A stretch of DNA of 53,269 nucleotides, from the NCBI GenBank assembly GCA_017440275.1, contig JAFSHN010000037.1, forward strand, positions 1 through 53,269. Direction: 5' to 3'. The position numbers and the translations under genes are program-made. How positions within the stretch are numbered: the first letter of the stretch is position 1; every line of letters starts with the position of its first letter. Positions 8,334 to 16,152 of this stretch are shown here, one piece after another. Source of the DNA: Bacillota bacterium (lineage in GTDB: Bacteria > Bacillota > Clostridia > Peptostreptococcales > Anaerovoracaceae). The notes beneath the pieces are model-generated. The model was not told the DNA's origin. It saw nothing but the letters and a program-made list of their open reading frames with translations, and did no database searches.

Positions 8334-9422
8334 ATGTACCCTAGATTAGTTGTAGATTTAAAAAAGTTAGAAAGCAACCTTGATGCGGTTGCAAAGATTA
8401 CAAAGGAAGAAGGAAAGTGCTCCCTGATGATCGTAACAAAGGGTCTTTGTGCAGATGCAGAAATGGCAAAGATGGTTGCGGGACACAAGGCAGTTGACTT
8501 TATGGCAGACTCCAGAGTAATGAATATTAAGACATACGCTGATGAAGCAAGAAAGAACGGCAAGAAGACAGTTCTTCTGAGAATCCCAATGCATGATGAA
8601 GTGGCAGATGTGGCAAAATATGTAGATTTGAGCTTCAACTCCGAACTTTCCACAATCAGACTTCTTAATGAAGAAGCAAAGAAACTGGGTCTGGTTCACA
8701 ACATCCTGCTGATGATTGACCTTGGTGACCTGAGAGAAGGTATTTTCTATCAGAACGAAGATCTGATTTTCGAAACAGTTGAAGAAATTCTTTCCCTCGA
8801 AAACATCAACCTTTACGGAATCGGCGTAAACCTGACTTGTTACGGCGCAATCATTCCTAAGAATGACAACCTTTCCAATCTGACTGCTCTGGCAGCTAAG
8901 ATTGAAGAAAAGTTTAATATCAAGCTGGAAATGGTATCCGGAGGAAACTCCAGCTCCATTTATTTAGTGGGCAAGGGAGAACTTCCTGCAGGCATTAACA
9001 ACCTGAGACTGGGCGAATCCTTCCTCCTTGGAAACGATACAGCTTACGGTGAAAAGTTACCTGGAACTGTAGGCGATGCACTGGTGCTGGAAGCACAGAT
9101 TGTTGAACTGAAAGAAAAACCATCTCTGCCTATCGGTGAAGTAGGCGTTGACGCTTTCGGCCAGAAGCCTTACTACGAAGATAGAGGAATCATCAAGAGA
9201 GCAATCATTGCAGTTGGTAAGCAGGACACTGATATCGACAGTATGGAACCAATTGATGAAAAAATCGACATTTTAGGCGGAAGTTCCGACCACATCATCC
9301 TGGACGTTACAAAGTCCGACAAGGAATACAAGGTGGGCGACGTTGTAGCATTCACGCTGGGTTACGGTGGAATGTTAAAGACTGCCACATCCGCTTATGT
9401 TGAAAAGGCTTACGTTAAATAG
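8334..9422 (+). CDS. orr: Ornithine racemase
   Basis: A 362-residue PLP-dependent racemase with an alanine-racemase N-terminal TIM barrel; the C-terminal part is shorter than in Alr. Lys36 in the Thr-Lys-Gly motif is the predicted PLP lysine. A Ser-Gly-Gly-Asn-Ser-Ser-Ser segment near residues 202-208 fits the PLP-phosphate pocket, and Arg-Leu-Gly-Glu near 224-227 is also conserved. It converts L-ornithine to D-ornithine, the OraE substrate. The ribosome site AGAGGAGG lies just upstream, and the MutL-like gene is 12 bases before it. Two paralogues occur at 47200 and 48309. Position within the pathway marks this copy as the true ornithine racemase. Confidence 0.93.
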   Translation: MYPRLVVDLKKLESNLDAVAKITKEEGKCSLMIVTKGLCADAEMAKMVAGHKAVDFMADSRVMNIKTYADEARKNGKKTVLLRIPMHDEVADVAKYVDLSFNSELSTIRLLNEEAKKLGLVHNILLMIDLGDLREGIFYQNEDLIFETVEEILSLENINLYGIGVNLTCYGAIIPKNDNLSNLTALAAKIEEKFNIKLEMVSGGNSSSIYLVGKGELPAGINNLRLGESFLLGNDTAYGEKLPGTVGDALVLEAQIVELKEKPSLPIGEVGVDAFGQKPYYEDRGIIKRAIIAVGKQDTDIDSMEPIDEKIDILGGSSDHIILDVTKSDKEYKVGDVVAFTLGYGGMLKTATSAYVEKAYVK

Positions 9423-9443
9423 AAAAAGAAAGTGTTTTAAAAG

Positions 9444-10748
9444 ATGAAAGACTACTTAACTCAGTATAAAGAAAAACTGACTTCTGCAGAAGAAATCGCT
9501 TCTCGTATCCAGTCGGGGCAGTATATAGCAACAGATAATATGTTGGCAGCACCTATCGCAATTCTTAACGCGATAGGTTCTCGTGCCGAAAAGAACCTGG
9601 TAAAAGGATTGTCCGTATATACTACACTAGACGTGTACGATTATCCTTGCTTTAAACCTGAAATTGCAGAAAACTTCCGCGGAATTTCCTGGTTTTGTGG
9701 TGCGAGTGCAAGAAAAGGTATAAACAGCGGACTGGGAGATGTTCTTCCGGGCTATTACAGAGATTTCCCAAGGATTGTGAGAGATTCGAGACCTATGGAT
9801 GTATTCTGTGCGGCAGTAGGACCTATGGATAAGCACGGCTATTTTACAATGGGAACTGTAGGCTCCCAGTCTGAAGCATGTATAGAAAAAGCAAAATATA
9901 TCTATCTTGAAATTAATGAAAATATGCCGAGAGTGTCAAGTGCACCGCTGATTCATATTTCACAGGTTGACGGTGTCTGCGAAAATACAATTCCTCTCAA
10001 GGGACTTCCACAGGTAGAACTTGATGAAAAGAGCAAGCTGATTGGACAACTGATTGCTGAAGAAATCCCAAATGGGGCGACTCTCCAGCTAGGGATAGGT
10101 GCAATTCCTGATGCAGTAGGAACCGCATTGATGAGCAAAAGAAATTTGGGAATACATACAGAAATGTTTACTGACAGTATGGTGGGCCTCCTGGAATGCG
10201 GAGCAGTGGATAATACCATGAAACCAATTCACAGAGGAAGAACCGTTTGTACATTTGCTTACGGATCCCAAAGACTTTATGACTACATAGACGACAATCC
10301 ATCAGTACTGATGTTACCTGTTGACTATGTAAATGACGTACAGAGAATCGCAAGTCATCCAAACTTTATGTCCATCAACTCCGCACTTGAAGTTGATTTC
10401 TTCGGACAGACTGCTGCAGAATCTGTTGGAACCTTCCAGATTAGCGGTACAGGCGGACAGGTTGACTATGTGAGAGGAGCTGTTGAGTCAAAAGGAGGCA
10501 AGAGTTTTATCGCTTTCCACTCTACTGCTAAAGACGATACTATCAGCAGAATCGTACCGATGCTTACTCAAGGAGCTATCGTAACAACCAGCAAGAACGA
10601 CATTGACAACATAGTTACTGAATACGGCATTGCCAGACTTAGAGGGAGAACTCTCAGCGAAAGAACAAAGGCTCTTATCGCCATTGCTCATCCAAAATTC
10701 CGTGAAGAGCTGACCTTTGCAGCTAAAAAGCAGAATATATTAATCTAA
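9444..10748 (+). CDS. Acetyl-CoA hydrolase/transferase family CoA-transferase (4-hydroxybutyrate/butyrate type)
   Basis: A 434-residue class I CoA-transferase of the 4-hydroxybutyrate CoA-transferase/butyryl-CoA:acetate CoA-transferase family. The predicted catalytic Glu240 lies in His-Thr-Glu-Met-Phe-Thr-Asp, close to Glu238 of the characterised Clostridium aminobutyricum enzyme. The Gly-x-Gly-Gly-Gln loop near residues 335-339 binds CoA. It moves CoA between acetyl-CoA and a short carboxylic acid; which acid cannot be fixed by sequence alone. It follows orr after 21 bases and ends at a terminator, so it is the last gene of the ornithine unit. It is well placed to use the acetyl-CoA from the OrtAB reaction, possibly for butyrate formation. 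Confidence 0.88.
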   Translation: MKDYLTQYKEKLTSAEEIASRIQSGQYIATDNMLAAPIAILNAIGSRAEKNLVKGLSVYTTLDVYDYPCFKPEIAENFRGISWFCGASARKGINSGLGDVLPGYYRDFPRIVRDSRPMDVFCAAVGPMDKHGYFTMGTVGSQSEACIEKAKYIYLEINENMPRVSSAPLIHISQVDGVCENTIPLKGLPQVELDEKSKLIGQLIAEEIPNGATLQLGIGAIPDAVGTALMSKRNLGIHTEMFTDSMVGLLECGAVDNTMKPIHRGRTVCTFAYGSQRLYDYIDDNPSVLMLPVDYVNDVQRIASHPNFMSINSALEVDFFGQTAAESVGTFQISGTGGQVDYVRGAVESKGGKSFIAFHSTAKDDTISRIVPMLTQGAIVTTSKNDIDNIVTEYGIARLRGRTLSERTKALIAIAHPKFREELTFAAKKQNILI

Positions 10749-10752
10749 AATT

Positions 10753-10780
10753 AAGAGTGGCTCTAACGGGCCGCTCTTTA
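10753..10780 (+). terminator. Terminator after the CoA-transferase
   Basis: A 9-bp stem pairs 10753-10761 with 10770-10778 across an 8-base loop (one G-T pair), with a short T run. It separates the ornithine operon from the two-component genes. Confidence 0.75.
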
Positions 10781-10802
10781 TGCAATTATAAGGAGACTAG
10801 TT

Positions 10803-11495
10803 ATGAAAGAGGGCAAATTTTGCATCCTTGCATGTGACGACGAAAAAGAAATCCGAGATATTTTAAGTCTTCTTTTGACAGGTGAGGGCTACTATGTTAT
10901 TACTGCGGAAAATGGTATTGAGGCTTGTCGGCAAGCATCTGAAGAAGTTGACCTATACATCCTCGATGTAAATATGCCGGAAATGACAGGCTTTATGGCC
11001 GGAGCAGAAATTCGAAAAAAATATGATGCACCGATGTTTTTCCTGACGGCCTATTCCGGTGAATCTGATAAAGTTATGGGATTTTCTATAGGCGCTGATG
11101 ATTATATTGTAAAACCATTTTCGAATATGGAACTGTTAATGCGCGTCAAAGCAGCACTCAGAAGAAGCTCTAAAACTTCAAAAGCAGCAGAACCCACAAA
11201 AAACCAACTTACATTAGGTGATGTAATCATAGATTTTGATAGTCAAAGTGTAGAAAAGAACGGAGAAGTAATTTCGTTGACATATACGGAATTTAAGATT
11301 TTGGAACTTTTGGCAACTCATCCAAAGAAAATCTACTCCCTGGATAATATTTATCAGAGTATTTGGAATGAGGAGGCGGTTGGTGATGAGACTATAATGG
11401 TTCACATTAAGAATCTGAGAAAAAAGCTGGGTGATAATTCCCGAAATCCGAAGTACATCAAGACTGCTTGGGGAAGGGGCTATTATGTGGAATAA
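10803..11495 (+). CDS. OmpR/PhoB-family response regulator
   Basis: A 230-residue two-domain regulator. The receiver domain (about 1-120) has the acidic pair D12-D13, the phospho-acceptor D55 in Leu-Asp-Val-Asn-Met-Pro, a conserved Thr near 83 and the Lys of Val-Lys-Pro-Phe near 105. Residues about 135-230 form a winged helix-turn-helix ending in Lys-Thr-Ala-Trp-Gly-Arg-Gly-Tyr-Tyr-Val-Glu. The ribosome site AAGGAG precedes ATG 10803. Its end overlaps the histidine kinase start by 11 bases. Direct repeats upstream of the membrane-protein gene at 12636 are candidate binding sites. The stimulus is unknown. Confidence 0.95.
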   Translation: MKEGKFCILACDDEKEIRDILSLLLTGEGYYVITAENGIEACRQASEEVDLYILDVNMPEMTGFMAGAEIRKKYDAPMFFLTAYSGESDKVMGFSIGADDYIVKPFSNMELLMRVKAALRRSSKTSKAAEPTKNQLTLGDVIIDFDSQSVEKNGEVISLTYTEFKILELLATHPKKIYSLDNIYQSIWNEEAVGDETIMVHIKNLRKKLGDNSRNPKYIKTAWGRGYYVE

Positions 11496-12519
11496 ACATC
11501 CTGTGAAAAAAGAAAAGTTATCAAAGCAAATTTTGCGAATCATCTTTGCAGATGTGCTTATCGCTGTCATTGCATTCTTTTTGTTTTTGCACATAGCCAA
11601 CGAAATTGTGGATGCCTACGTAGTTACCAACGATATGTATTTCACAGAGGGACAGGCCTATTCTCTGTACCTCTGGGTTATGAGCCTGTGTTTCCTTGGG
11701 TCTGTAATTTTGTTCTCGATTCTGTTTCTGACGATGACAGGGCAGAAACTTTCTTACTTGAAGGATATAATCAAGGGCATTGAGGCCCTGAGTCAGGAAA
11801 GATTCAATCATAAAATTCCTATTAAGGAGAATAATGAACTCACCGAACTGGCAGAAACTTTGAATCGCTTTGCTGAAAGCGAAAGAGATCTTAAAGAAAA
11901 GGAAGAAGCGCTGAAAAAGGAAAAAGAAACATTAGTAAGAAGTCTTTCTCACGACATCAGGACTCCTCTCACTGCTATCAAATCCTACTCCGAATATATG
12001 TCCGCAAAAGATGACTTGACGGTTGAAGAGGCTAAGGAATTTGCCCTTTTGATTCAAGATAAAGCAACTCAGATAAAAGAACTGACAGATATTCTTTTAA
12101 ACAAGGATTTGAAAAGTGTGGAATTTGTTGAAGACGGCAGACTTCTGATGGCTCAATTGACTGAGGAATGGGTTGAAATGTTGGAAGATAAATTTGAATG
12201 TCAAACCGATATGACTGAATGCCCTTCTTTCTTCGGGGAAATCCCTGTACAGGAACTAAGACGAATATTTAATAATCTTGCGTCCAATATAGAGAAATAC
12301 GCAGATTCTTCCGTTGCTATTAAGTTGAAAATTCTTAAAGATGCAGGTCGCCTGGTAATAGAACAAGAAAATGTAAAGACCAAAACAATCGGTCCTGTGG
12401 AAAGTCACAAACTAGGGATTGATAATATAAGAAGAATTGCCGAAAGTTACGGCGGCAGTGTAGTTATAACAGAAGACGAAAGAACTTTCAAAATCATCAT
12501 AAATTTATTCTCTGTCTAA
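11485..12519 (+). CDS. Sensor histidine kinase
   Basis: A 344-residue membrane kinase. Two hydrophobic helices (about 16-38 and 62-84) enclose a short extracytoplasmic loop of roughly 20 residues, too small for a classical sensor domain. A HAMP-like region, a charged coiled coil and the dimerisation motif Ser-His-Asp-Ile-Arg-Thr-Pro-Leu with phospho-acceptor H156 follow. The ATPase domain keeps an N-box-like Asn-Asn-Leu-Ala-Ser-Asn and a late Leu-Gly-Ile-Asp-Asn, but a clear Asp-x-Gly-x-Gly box is missing. The start at ATG 11485 follows a purine-rich site. An in-frame ATG at 11431 lies inside the regulator gene and would add 18 implausible residues. It is the partner of the adjacent response regulator. 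Confidence 0.92.
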   Translation: MWNKHPVKKEKLSKQILRIIFADVLIAVIAFFLFLHIANEIVDAYVVTNDMYFTEGQAYSLYLWVMSLCFLGSVILFSILFLTMTGQKLSYLKDIIKGIEALSQERFNHKIPIKENNELTELAETLNRFAESERDLKEKEEALKKEKETLVRSLSHDIRTPLTAIKSYSEYMSAKDDLTVEEAKEFALLIQDKATQIKELTDILLNKDLKSVEFVEDGRLLMAQLTEEWVEMLEDKFECQTDMTECPSFFGEIPVQELRRIFNNLASNIEKYADSSVAIKLKILKDAGRLVIEQENVKTKTIGPVESHKLGIDNIRRIAESYGGSVVITEDERTFKIIINLFSV

Positions 12520-12524
12520 AGAAT

Positions 12525-12579
12525 CTTTAGAATTCTTTAGAATTTGCTATGAATTTTCTTCAGAACCTCTTGGTATGAT
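12525..12579 (+). promoter_or_regulatory. Tandem 10-bp direct repeats and promoter before the membrane-protein gene
   Basis: CTTTAGAATT occurs twice back to back (12525-12534, 12535-12544), a one-helical-turn period typical of OmpR/PhoB-family sites. A looser related sequence follows near 12551-12565. A TATGAT at 12574-12579 could be the -10 box, with no good -35 box, as expected for an activator-dependent promoter. The likely binder is the regulator at 10803 (inference). Confidence 0.5.
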
Positions 12580-12635
12580 TAGACCATCAAAAGGAAATAA
12601 AAAAATTCTAAGTAAAGAAAGAGAGGATATATAAA

Positions 12636-12971
12636 ATGAACGATGCTTTAGGAATGTTAGTAATAATCTTTTTAGGATTATCAATTGTGGGACTTGCAGG
12701 AGTGATTCTGCAGTTCGTATTAAAAGATGAAAAGAAACAGAAGCTTTGCTTCTACATCTCAGCAATAACGGCCATGGTATTTTCATGGAACGCAGCGATG
12801 ATGACACCGGGGTATATGGAAGGCCACATCGCAATCATCCAGAGTTTCGCGGTTTTAGCGGCAGTCGCAATGATGTTGACGGCTTTAGGCAAGAACAAGA
12901 AACTCTTCACCGCCGCAAAGATATTAGTAACAATTGCAGTAGCAGCAGGTATGATATTAATGCTTGTATAG
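12636..12971 (+). CDS. Small four-helix membrane protein of unknown function
   Basis: A 111-residue, very hydrophobic protein with four predicted membrane helices (about 5-27, 36-54, 62-82 and 88-110) and short charged links containing Lys-Asp-Glu-Lys-Lys and Gly-Lys-Asn-Lys-Lys. The ribosome site AGAGAGG precedes ATG 12636. It lies downstream of the two-component pair, after direct repeats that look like regulator sites, and ends at a perfect terminator, so it is probably the local target of the system. I do not recognise a family and no catalytic residues are visible. Confidence 0.75.
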   Translation: MNDALGMLVIIFLGLSIVGLAGVILQFVLKDEKKQKLCFYISAITAMVFSWNAAMMTPGYMEGHIAIIQSFAVLAAVAMMLTALGKNKKLFTAAKILVTIAVAAGMILMLV

Positions 12972-12972
12972 T

Positions 12973-13008
12973 AATAAGGACCACAGAAATCTGTGGTCCT
13001 TATTTTGT
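12973..13008. terminator. Perfect 14-bp terminator hairpin, bidirectional
   Basis: 12973-12986 pairs without mismatch with 12991-13004 around an AAAT loop. Flanking A and T runs allow it to work for the membrane-protein gene and for the decayed gene on the minus strand. Confidence 0.9.
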
Positions 13009-13011
13009 GTA

Positions 13012-13357
13012 TTACATTGATTCGATTTCTTCAACAGACAACTTTGTTATTTTTGAAATAAGGGCAATTTCAATGCCTTCATTTTTCATAGCCCTAGCCG
13101 TCTCAAAAGTTTTGTTTTGGATTTCATTTTGCCAAAAACTGTTTCTTTCGTTAGCGACTTCTTCAGTAACTCTTTCCGTGACTTGCTCAGTAACTCTCTG
13201 GGTCACTTCTTCAGTTCTTCGTAACCTTGTCCTTGGCGCAAGATGTAACCATCCATATTAGATTGATACTTTCTGCTGCGTTTGCCTATGACTTTTCTTT
13301 CATTACTTCGTGAAAAAGAAAGTCGTCGCACAGGTTCAATTCTTTAATTGTTCTCAT
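13012..13357 (-). pseudogene. Decayed Rpn/PD-(D/E)XK-family transposase-like nuclease gene
   Basis: On the minus strand, GGAGG precedes ATG at 13357, followed by a start typical of the Rpn/PDDEXK_2 family (Met-Arg-Thr-Ile-Lys-Glu-Leu-Asn, then Asp-Asp-Phe-Leu-Phe). The frame stops after 23 codons. The region to 13207 can be read in other frames as a Tyr-rich helix typical of the mid/C-terminal part. The final 64 codons (13206-13012) encode the usual repetitive Val-Thr-Glu helix and a C-terminal Met-Lys-Asn-Glu-Gly-Ile-Glu plus Leu-Ser-Val-Glu-Glu-Ile segment. Most of the nuclease core is deleted. Full-length relatives are roughly 250-330 residues. It is a remnant of a mobile, recombination-promoting nuclease family. 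Confidence 0.75.
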
Positions 13358-13492
13358 AAATACCTCCATTACCTTTTGTAAGTGAAGTATAAACGAGAGG
13401 TTGAAACCAATGCAAGAAGAAAAAAACAAAATGTCTAAAATAGGTTTTTTAATGTCGAAAAACAGTGTTTAAATGTTTTTGGCATTTTTTGA

Positions 13493-14161
13493 TTACATCA
13501 TTTTCTGGCCGTTGATAACCAGCGAGAAGGATACGCTGAGAACCTCAGCAGCCTTTTTGCAGAGCATCATACGGGTCAGAAAAATTTCGAAATATTCCAT
13601 AAGGTCGCAGACATCAGTGTCAATCTCAAGGTCCAGGCAGATATTTTTTTCAGTAACCAGAACTTCTGATTTTGTAACAGAATAGTTTACTCTGTCGTGA
13701 ATGTCAAACTGAATCGTGGAACGGTTGCGCACGCGGGAACGGCGAACATCAGTCTTATCGGCAATAATCAGAGCTGCTGCAACCGGGTTTACCGGAAAAG
13801 CAGTTGACTCGTCGTGATTACCGATAGCAGTCACGATAGTAGCAATATCGGATGCACGCATATTCATTCTGTCGAGAAGTCTGAAGGCCATCATAGCACC
13901 GCTTTGGGCGTGATCGATACGGTTAATTACGTTGCCAATGTCGTGTAGATAGCCGGCAATTTGTGCCAGCTCTACTTCATGCTCAGAGTAGCCGAGAGTT
14001 TCGAGGATTTCCTTGGCAACAGAAGCTACTTTAAGAACATGCGGGAAACTGTGCTCAGTAAAACCTAAAGCAGTCAGCGACTCGTCAGCCTTTGAAATAT
14101 AAGCCTTAATGTCTTCGTTAGATTTGACATCTTCAAATTTGATATATTTGTTTTCTACCAT
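13493..14161 (-). CDS. HD-domain metal-dependent phosphohydrolase
   Basis: A 222-residue protein. The HD signature is present: H41, H73-D74 in Leu-His-Asp-Ile-Gly-Asn, H84, and a later Asn-His-Asp near residue 112. These are expected to bind one or two divalent metals for phosphate-ester hydrolysis. The C-terminal 70 residues are beta-rich and unfamiliar. The substrate (nucleotide or other phosphate ester) is not predictable. It starts within the end of the DUF2804 gene (7-base overlap), so the two are translated from one message. The region just downstream (13359-13492) holds only AT-rich sequence and the upstream part of the decayed nuclease gene. Confidence 0.85.
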   Translation of the reverse strand: MVENKYIKFEDVKSNEDIKAYISKADESLTALGFTEHSFPHVLKVASVAKEILETLGYSEHEVELAQIAGYLHDIGNVINRIDHAQSGAMMAFRLLDRMNMRASDIATIVTAIGNHDESTAFPVNPVAAALIIADKTDVRRSRVRNRSTIQFDIHDRVNYSVTKSEVLVTEKNICLDLEIDTDVCDLMEYFEIFLTRMMLCKKAAEVLSVSFSLVINGQKMM

Positions 14162-15204
14162 TTGTTGTGTACCTTTTCTGCAAATCCGAGAAGGTCTTTG
14201 ACTTCGATAACAGTGCCGTCATCAAGGACAACCTTGCCGGAGAATTTACCGAATACCTGATTCTGGTCGGAGAGAATTAACTTCACATCTGTGCAGGAAG
14301 CTCTGTTCATTACAGGTTCAAAATCCATTTCAAAACGTCCGTCATCGCTGGTGAAAGTCCAAGGACTCATGTAGTCTTCAGTCTGTCCGCCCTTACCGTC
14401 ATCCATCATAGGAATATTGAAAGTAACCTGGCTTAGTTTATGCGCTTTGCCGTTATAAAATACCATGTTTTCGCTGGCAGCTGATGTGTCACCGAAACCA
14501 TAGCCGATGTTCCAGCCGATAGGAACTCCGTCTACCTTGCCGGAAGCGCTTCCCCAGTACCAGGTGTTTTCGTAAGTCCATACACCGCGGCCCCAGTCCA
14601 GAACCCCAAAGGATTCGCCTTCACCGAAAATGTATTCTTCGTCACCAAATTTTACGCGGCCGGTTGCAGGCATGCAGTTAATCTTTTGGTTGTAGTAGAA
14701 AGCGGTTTTCTTCTGTGGGAAAGGAGTTACGATAACCATGGAATCCTGCTCAGGGTTTTCCAGTCTGAGCTCACCGGAAATAGGTTTTCCTTCAAAGAAG
14801 TTATCCATGTGGAAATGGAGAATGCGGTGGTCTCCATTGTGCTTAAAGTCTATGTAATATTTCTTGTTGCCGGCTTGAACGCTGCCGGATTCGCTGGAAG
14901 CAGGCAGGCCGATCTTGCCCAGAGTCATAACTCCCATAGGGCTGTTAGTGTGCTGGAAGCCTGTGCGGAAGTCCAGAAGAGAAATGCTGTCAAGGCTCAT
15001 ATATGAGTTATCAGCGATAGTCAGGCAAACTGCATAATCCTTTGTGTTAACGCAGTAATAGTCCCATTCCTTGATTCTTAGAGCACCGCCTTTGATTGCT
15101 TTGCGGTCATAGTCTAAAATCAGGCTTTTTGCATAGCCTGTCTCAATGAGATGGCCCTTTTCATCAAGTAAAGGGTGTCTTGTTGTAATTTCGTGCTGTG
15201 CCAT
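14155..15204 (-). CDS. DUF2804 family protein
   Basis: A 349-residue protein matching the DUF2804 family: an N-terminal Pro-Leu-Leu-Asp-Glu-Lys-Gly, a Trp-Asp-Tyr-Tyr segment near 46-50, a Trp-x-Trp-Gly-Ser-Ala-Ser-Gly stretch near residues 216-223 and many beta strands with tryptophans. Such proteins are predicted to form a lipocalin/hydroxyneurosporene-synthase-like beta barrel, so binding of a hydrophobic ligand is plausible. No signal peptide is visible; it is likely cytoplasmic. AGGAGG precedes the ATG at 15204. The HD gene follows with a 7-base overlap. Function unknown. Confidence 0.8.
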   Translation of the reverse strand: MAQHEITTRHPLLDEKGHLIETGYAKSLILDYDRKAIKGGALRIKEWDYYCVNTKDYAVCLTIADNSYMSLDSISLLDFRTGFQHTNSPMGVMTLGKIGLPASSESGSVQAGNKKYYIDFKHNGDHRILHFHMDNFFEGKPISGELRLENPEQDSMVIVTPFPQKKTAFYYNQKINCMPATGRVKFGDEEYIFGEGESFGVLDWGRGVWTYENTWYWGSASGKVDGVPIGWNIGYGFGDTSAASENMVFYNGKAHKLSQVTFNIPMMDDGKGGQTEDYMSPWTFTSDDGRFEMDFEPVMNRASCTDVKLILSDQNQVFGKFSGKVVLDDGTVIEVKDLLGFAEKVHNKW

Positions 15205-15293
15205 AATAAAATCCTCCTAGAATCGAAAGAGTTTGTATCAATATTTATACCATTAAGATAACAAATTTAAGAGATTTTGGCAAGGAAATAGGG

Positions 15294-15299
15294 TATAAT
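15294..15299 (+). promoter_or_regulatory. -10 box (TATAAT) for the nfo-buk operon
   Basis: A perfect TATAAT lies 20 bases before the nfo start. The -35 region is poorly conserved. The ATG inside this box (15298) would be upstream of or at the transcription start, which supports ATG 15319 as the nfo start. Confidence 0.5.
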
Positions 15300-15318
15300 G
15301 GAACAGGAGGAAAGAAAA

Positions 15319-16152
15319 ATGTTATACATCGGATGTCATCTTACATCATCAAAAGGATATGAAAATATGGCCAAAGAGGCCATTTCAATAAAAGCGAATA
15401 CGTTGCAGTTTTTTACGAGAAATCCTCGCGGCGGCAAAGCTAAAGCAATAGACCCGGAGGATGCGGCTCGCTACCGCGAGACGGCTGAAGCAAACCATTT
15501 CGGTAAGATAGTTGCTCATGCGCCATACACGCTTAATCCTTGCTCTGCAGAAAAGAAAACAAGGGAGTTTGCCTATATGGCAATGAAAGACGACCTTGAA
15601 AGAATGGAATATGTCCCGGGAAATTACTATAACTTCCATCCGGGAAGTCATGTGGGACAAGGTATAGAAACAGGCATCGAAATGATTGCTGCAATGCTCA
15701 ACGAGATTCTCACCCCGGAGCAGACTACTATAGTACTTCTTGAAACTATGGCAGGTAAAGGTAGTGAAGTGGGAGGCCGCTTCGAAGAACTGGCAGCAAT
15801 TATTGACAAAGTGAGCCTAAAAGATAAAATCGGAGTTTGTCTTGATACGTGTCACGTTCACGATGCAGGTTACGACATAGTCAATGATCTGGATGGTGTT
15901 CTTGAAGAATTTGACAGTATTGTCGGTCTTGAAAAACTCAAGGCTATTCACATAAACGACAGCAAGAACCCTTGCGGAGCCCGCAAGGACAGGCATGCGA
16001 AGATAGGCGAAGGATATATAGGTAAAGAGGCCTTTGCGCGAATTTTAAAACACCCGAAACTACAGGGACTTCCTTGCGTTCTTGAAACACCACAGGAAAC
16101 ACTTGCCGGATACGGCGAAGAAATAAAAATGTTAAAGGAGATGTGCGAATAA
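15319..16152 (+). CDS. nfo: Endonuclease IV (AP endonuclease)
   Basis: A 277-residue TIM-barrel AP endonuclease that cuts 5' of abasic sites in base-excision repair, normally with three zinc ions. Visible signatures are Gly-Cys-His-Leu near the start, Phe-His-Pro-Gly-Ser-His near residues 100-105, Leu-Leu-Glu-Thr-Met-Ala-Gly-Lys-Gly near 134-142, Asp-Thr-Cys-His-Val-His near 173-178 and His-Ile-Asn-Asp-Ser-Lys near 209-214, all expected metal or substrate ligands. ATG 15319 is chosen because it follows AGGAGG; an earlier ATG overlaps a TATAAT box. The stop directly abuts the butyrate kinase start. Confidence 0.95.
   Translation: MLYIGCHLTSSKGYENMAKEAISIKANTLQFFTRNPRGGKAKAIDPEDAARYRETAEANHFGKIVAHAPYTLNPCSAEKKTREFAYMAMKDDLERMEYVPGNYYNFHPGSHVGQGIETGIEMIAAMLNEILTPEQTTIVLLETMAGKGSEVGGRFEELAAIIDKVSLKDKIGVCLDTCHVHDAGYDIVNDLDGVLEEFDSIVGLEKLKAIHINDSKNPCGARKDRHAKIGEGYIGKEAFARILKHPKLQGLPCVLETPQETLAGYGEEIKMLKEMCE

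Noticed and set aside
12746-13261. 171-codon plus-strand open frame after the two-component genes
   Set aside because: It overlaps the membrane-protein gene in another frame and runs through a perfect terminator into the antisense of the decayed nuclease gene.
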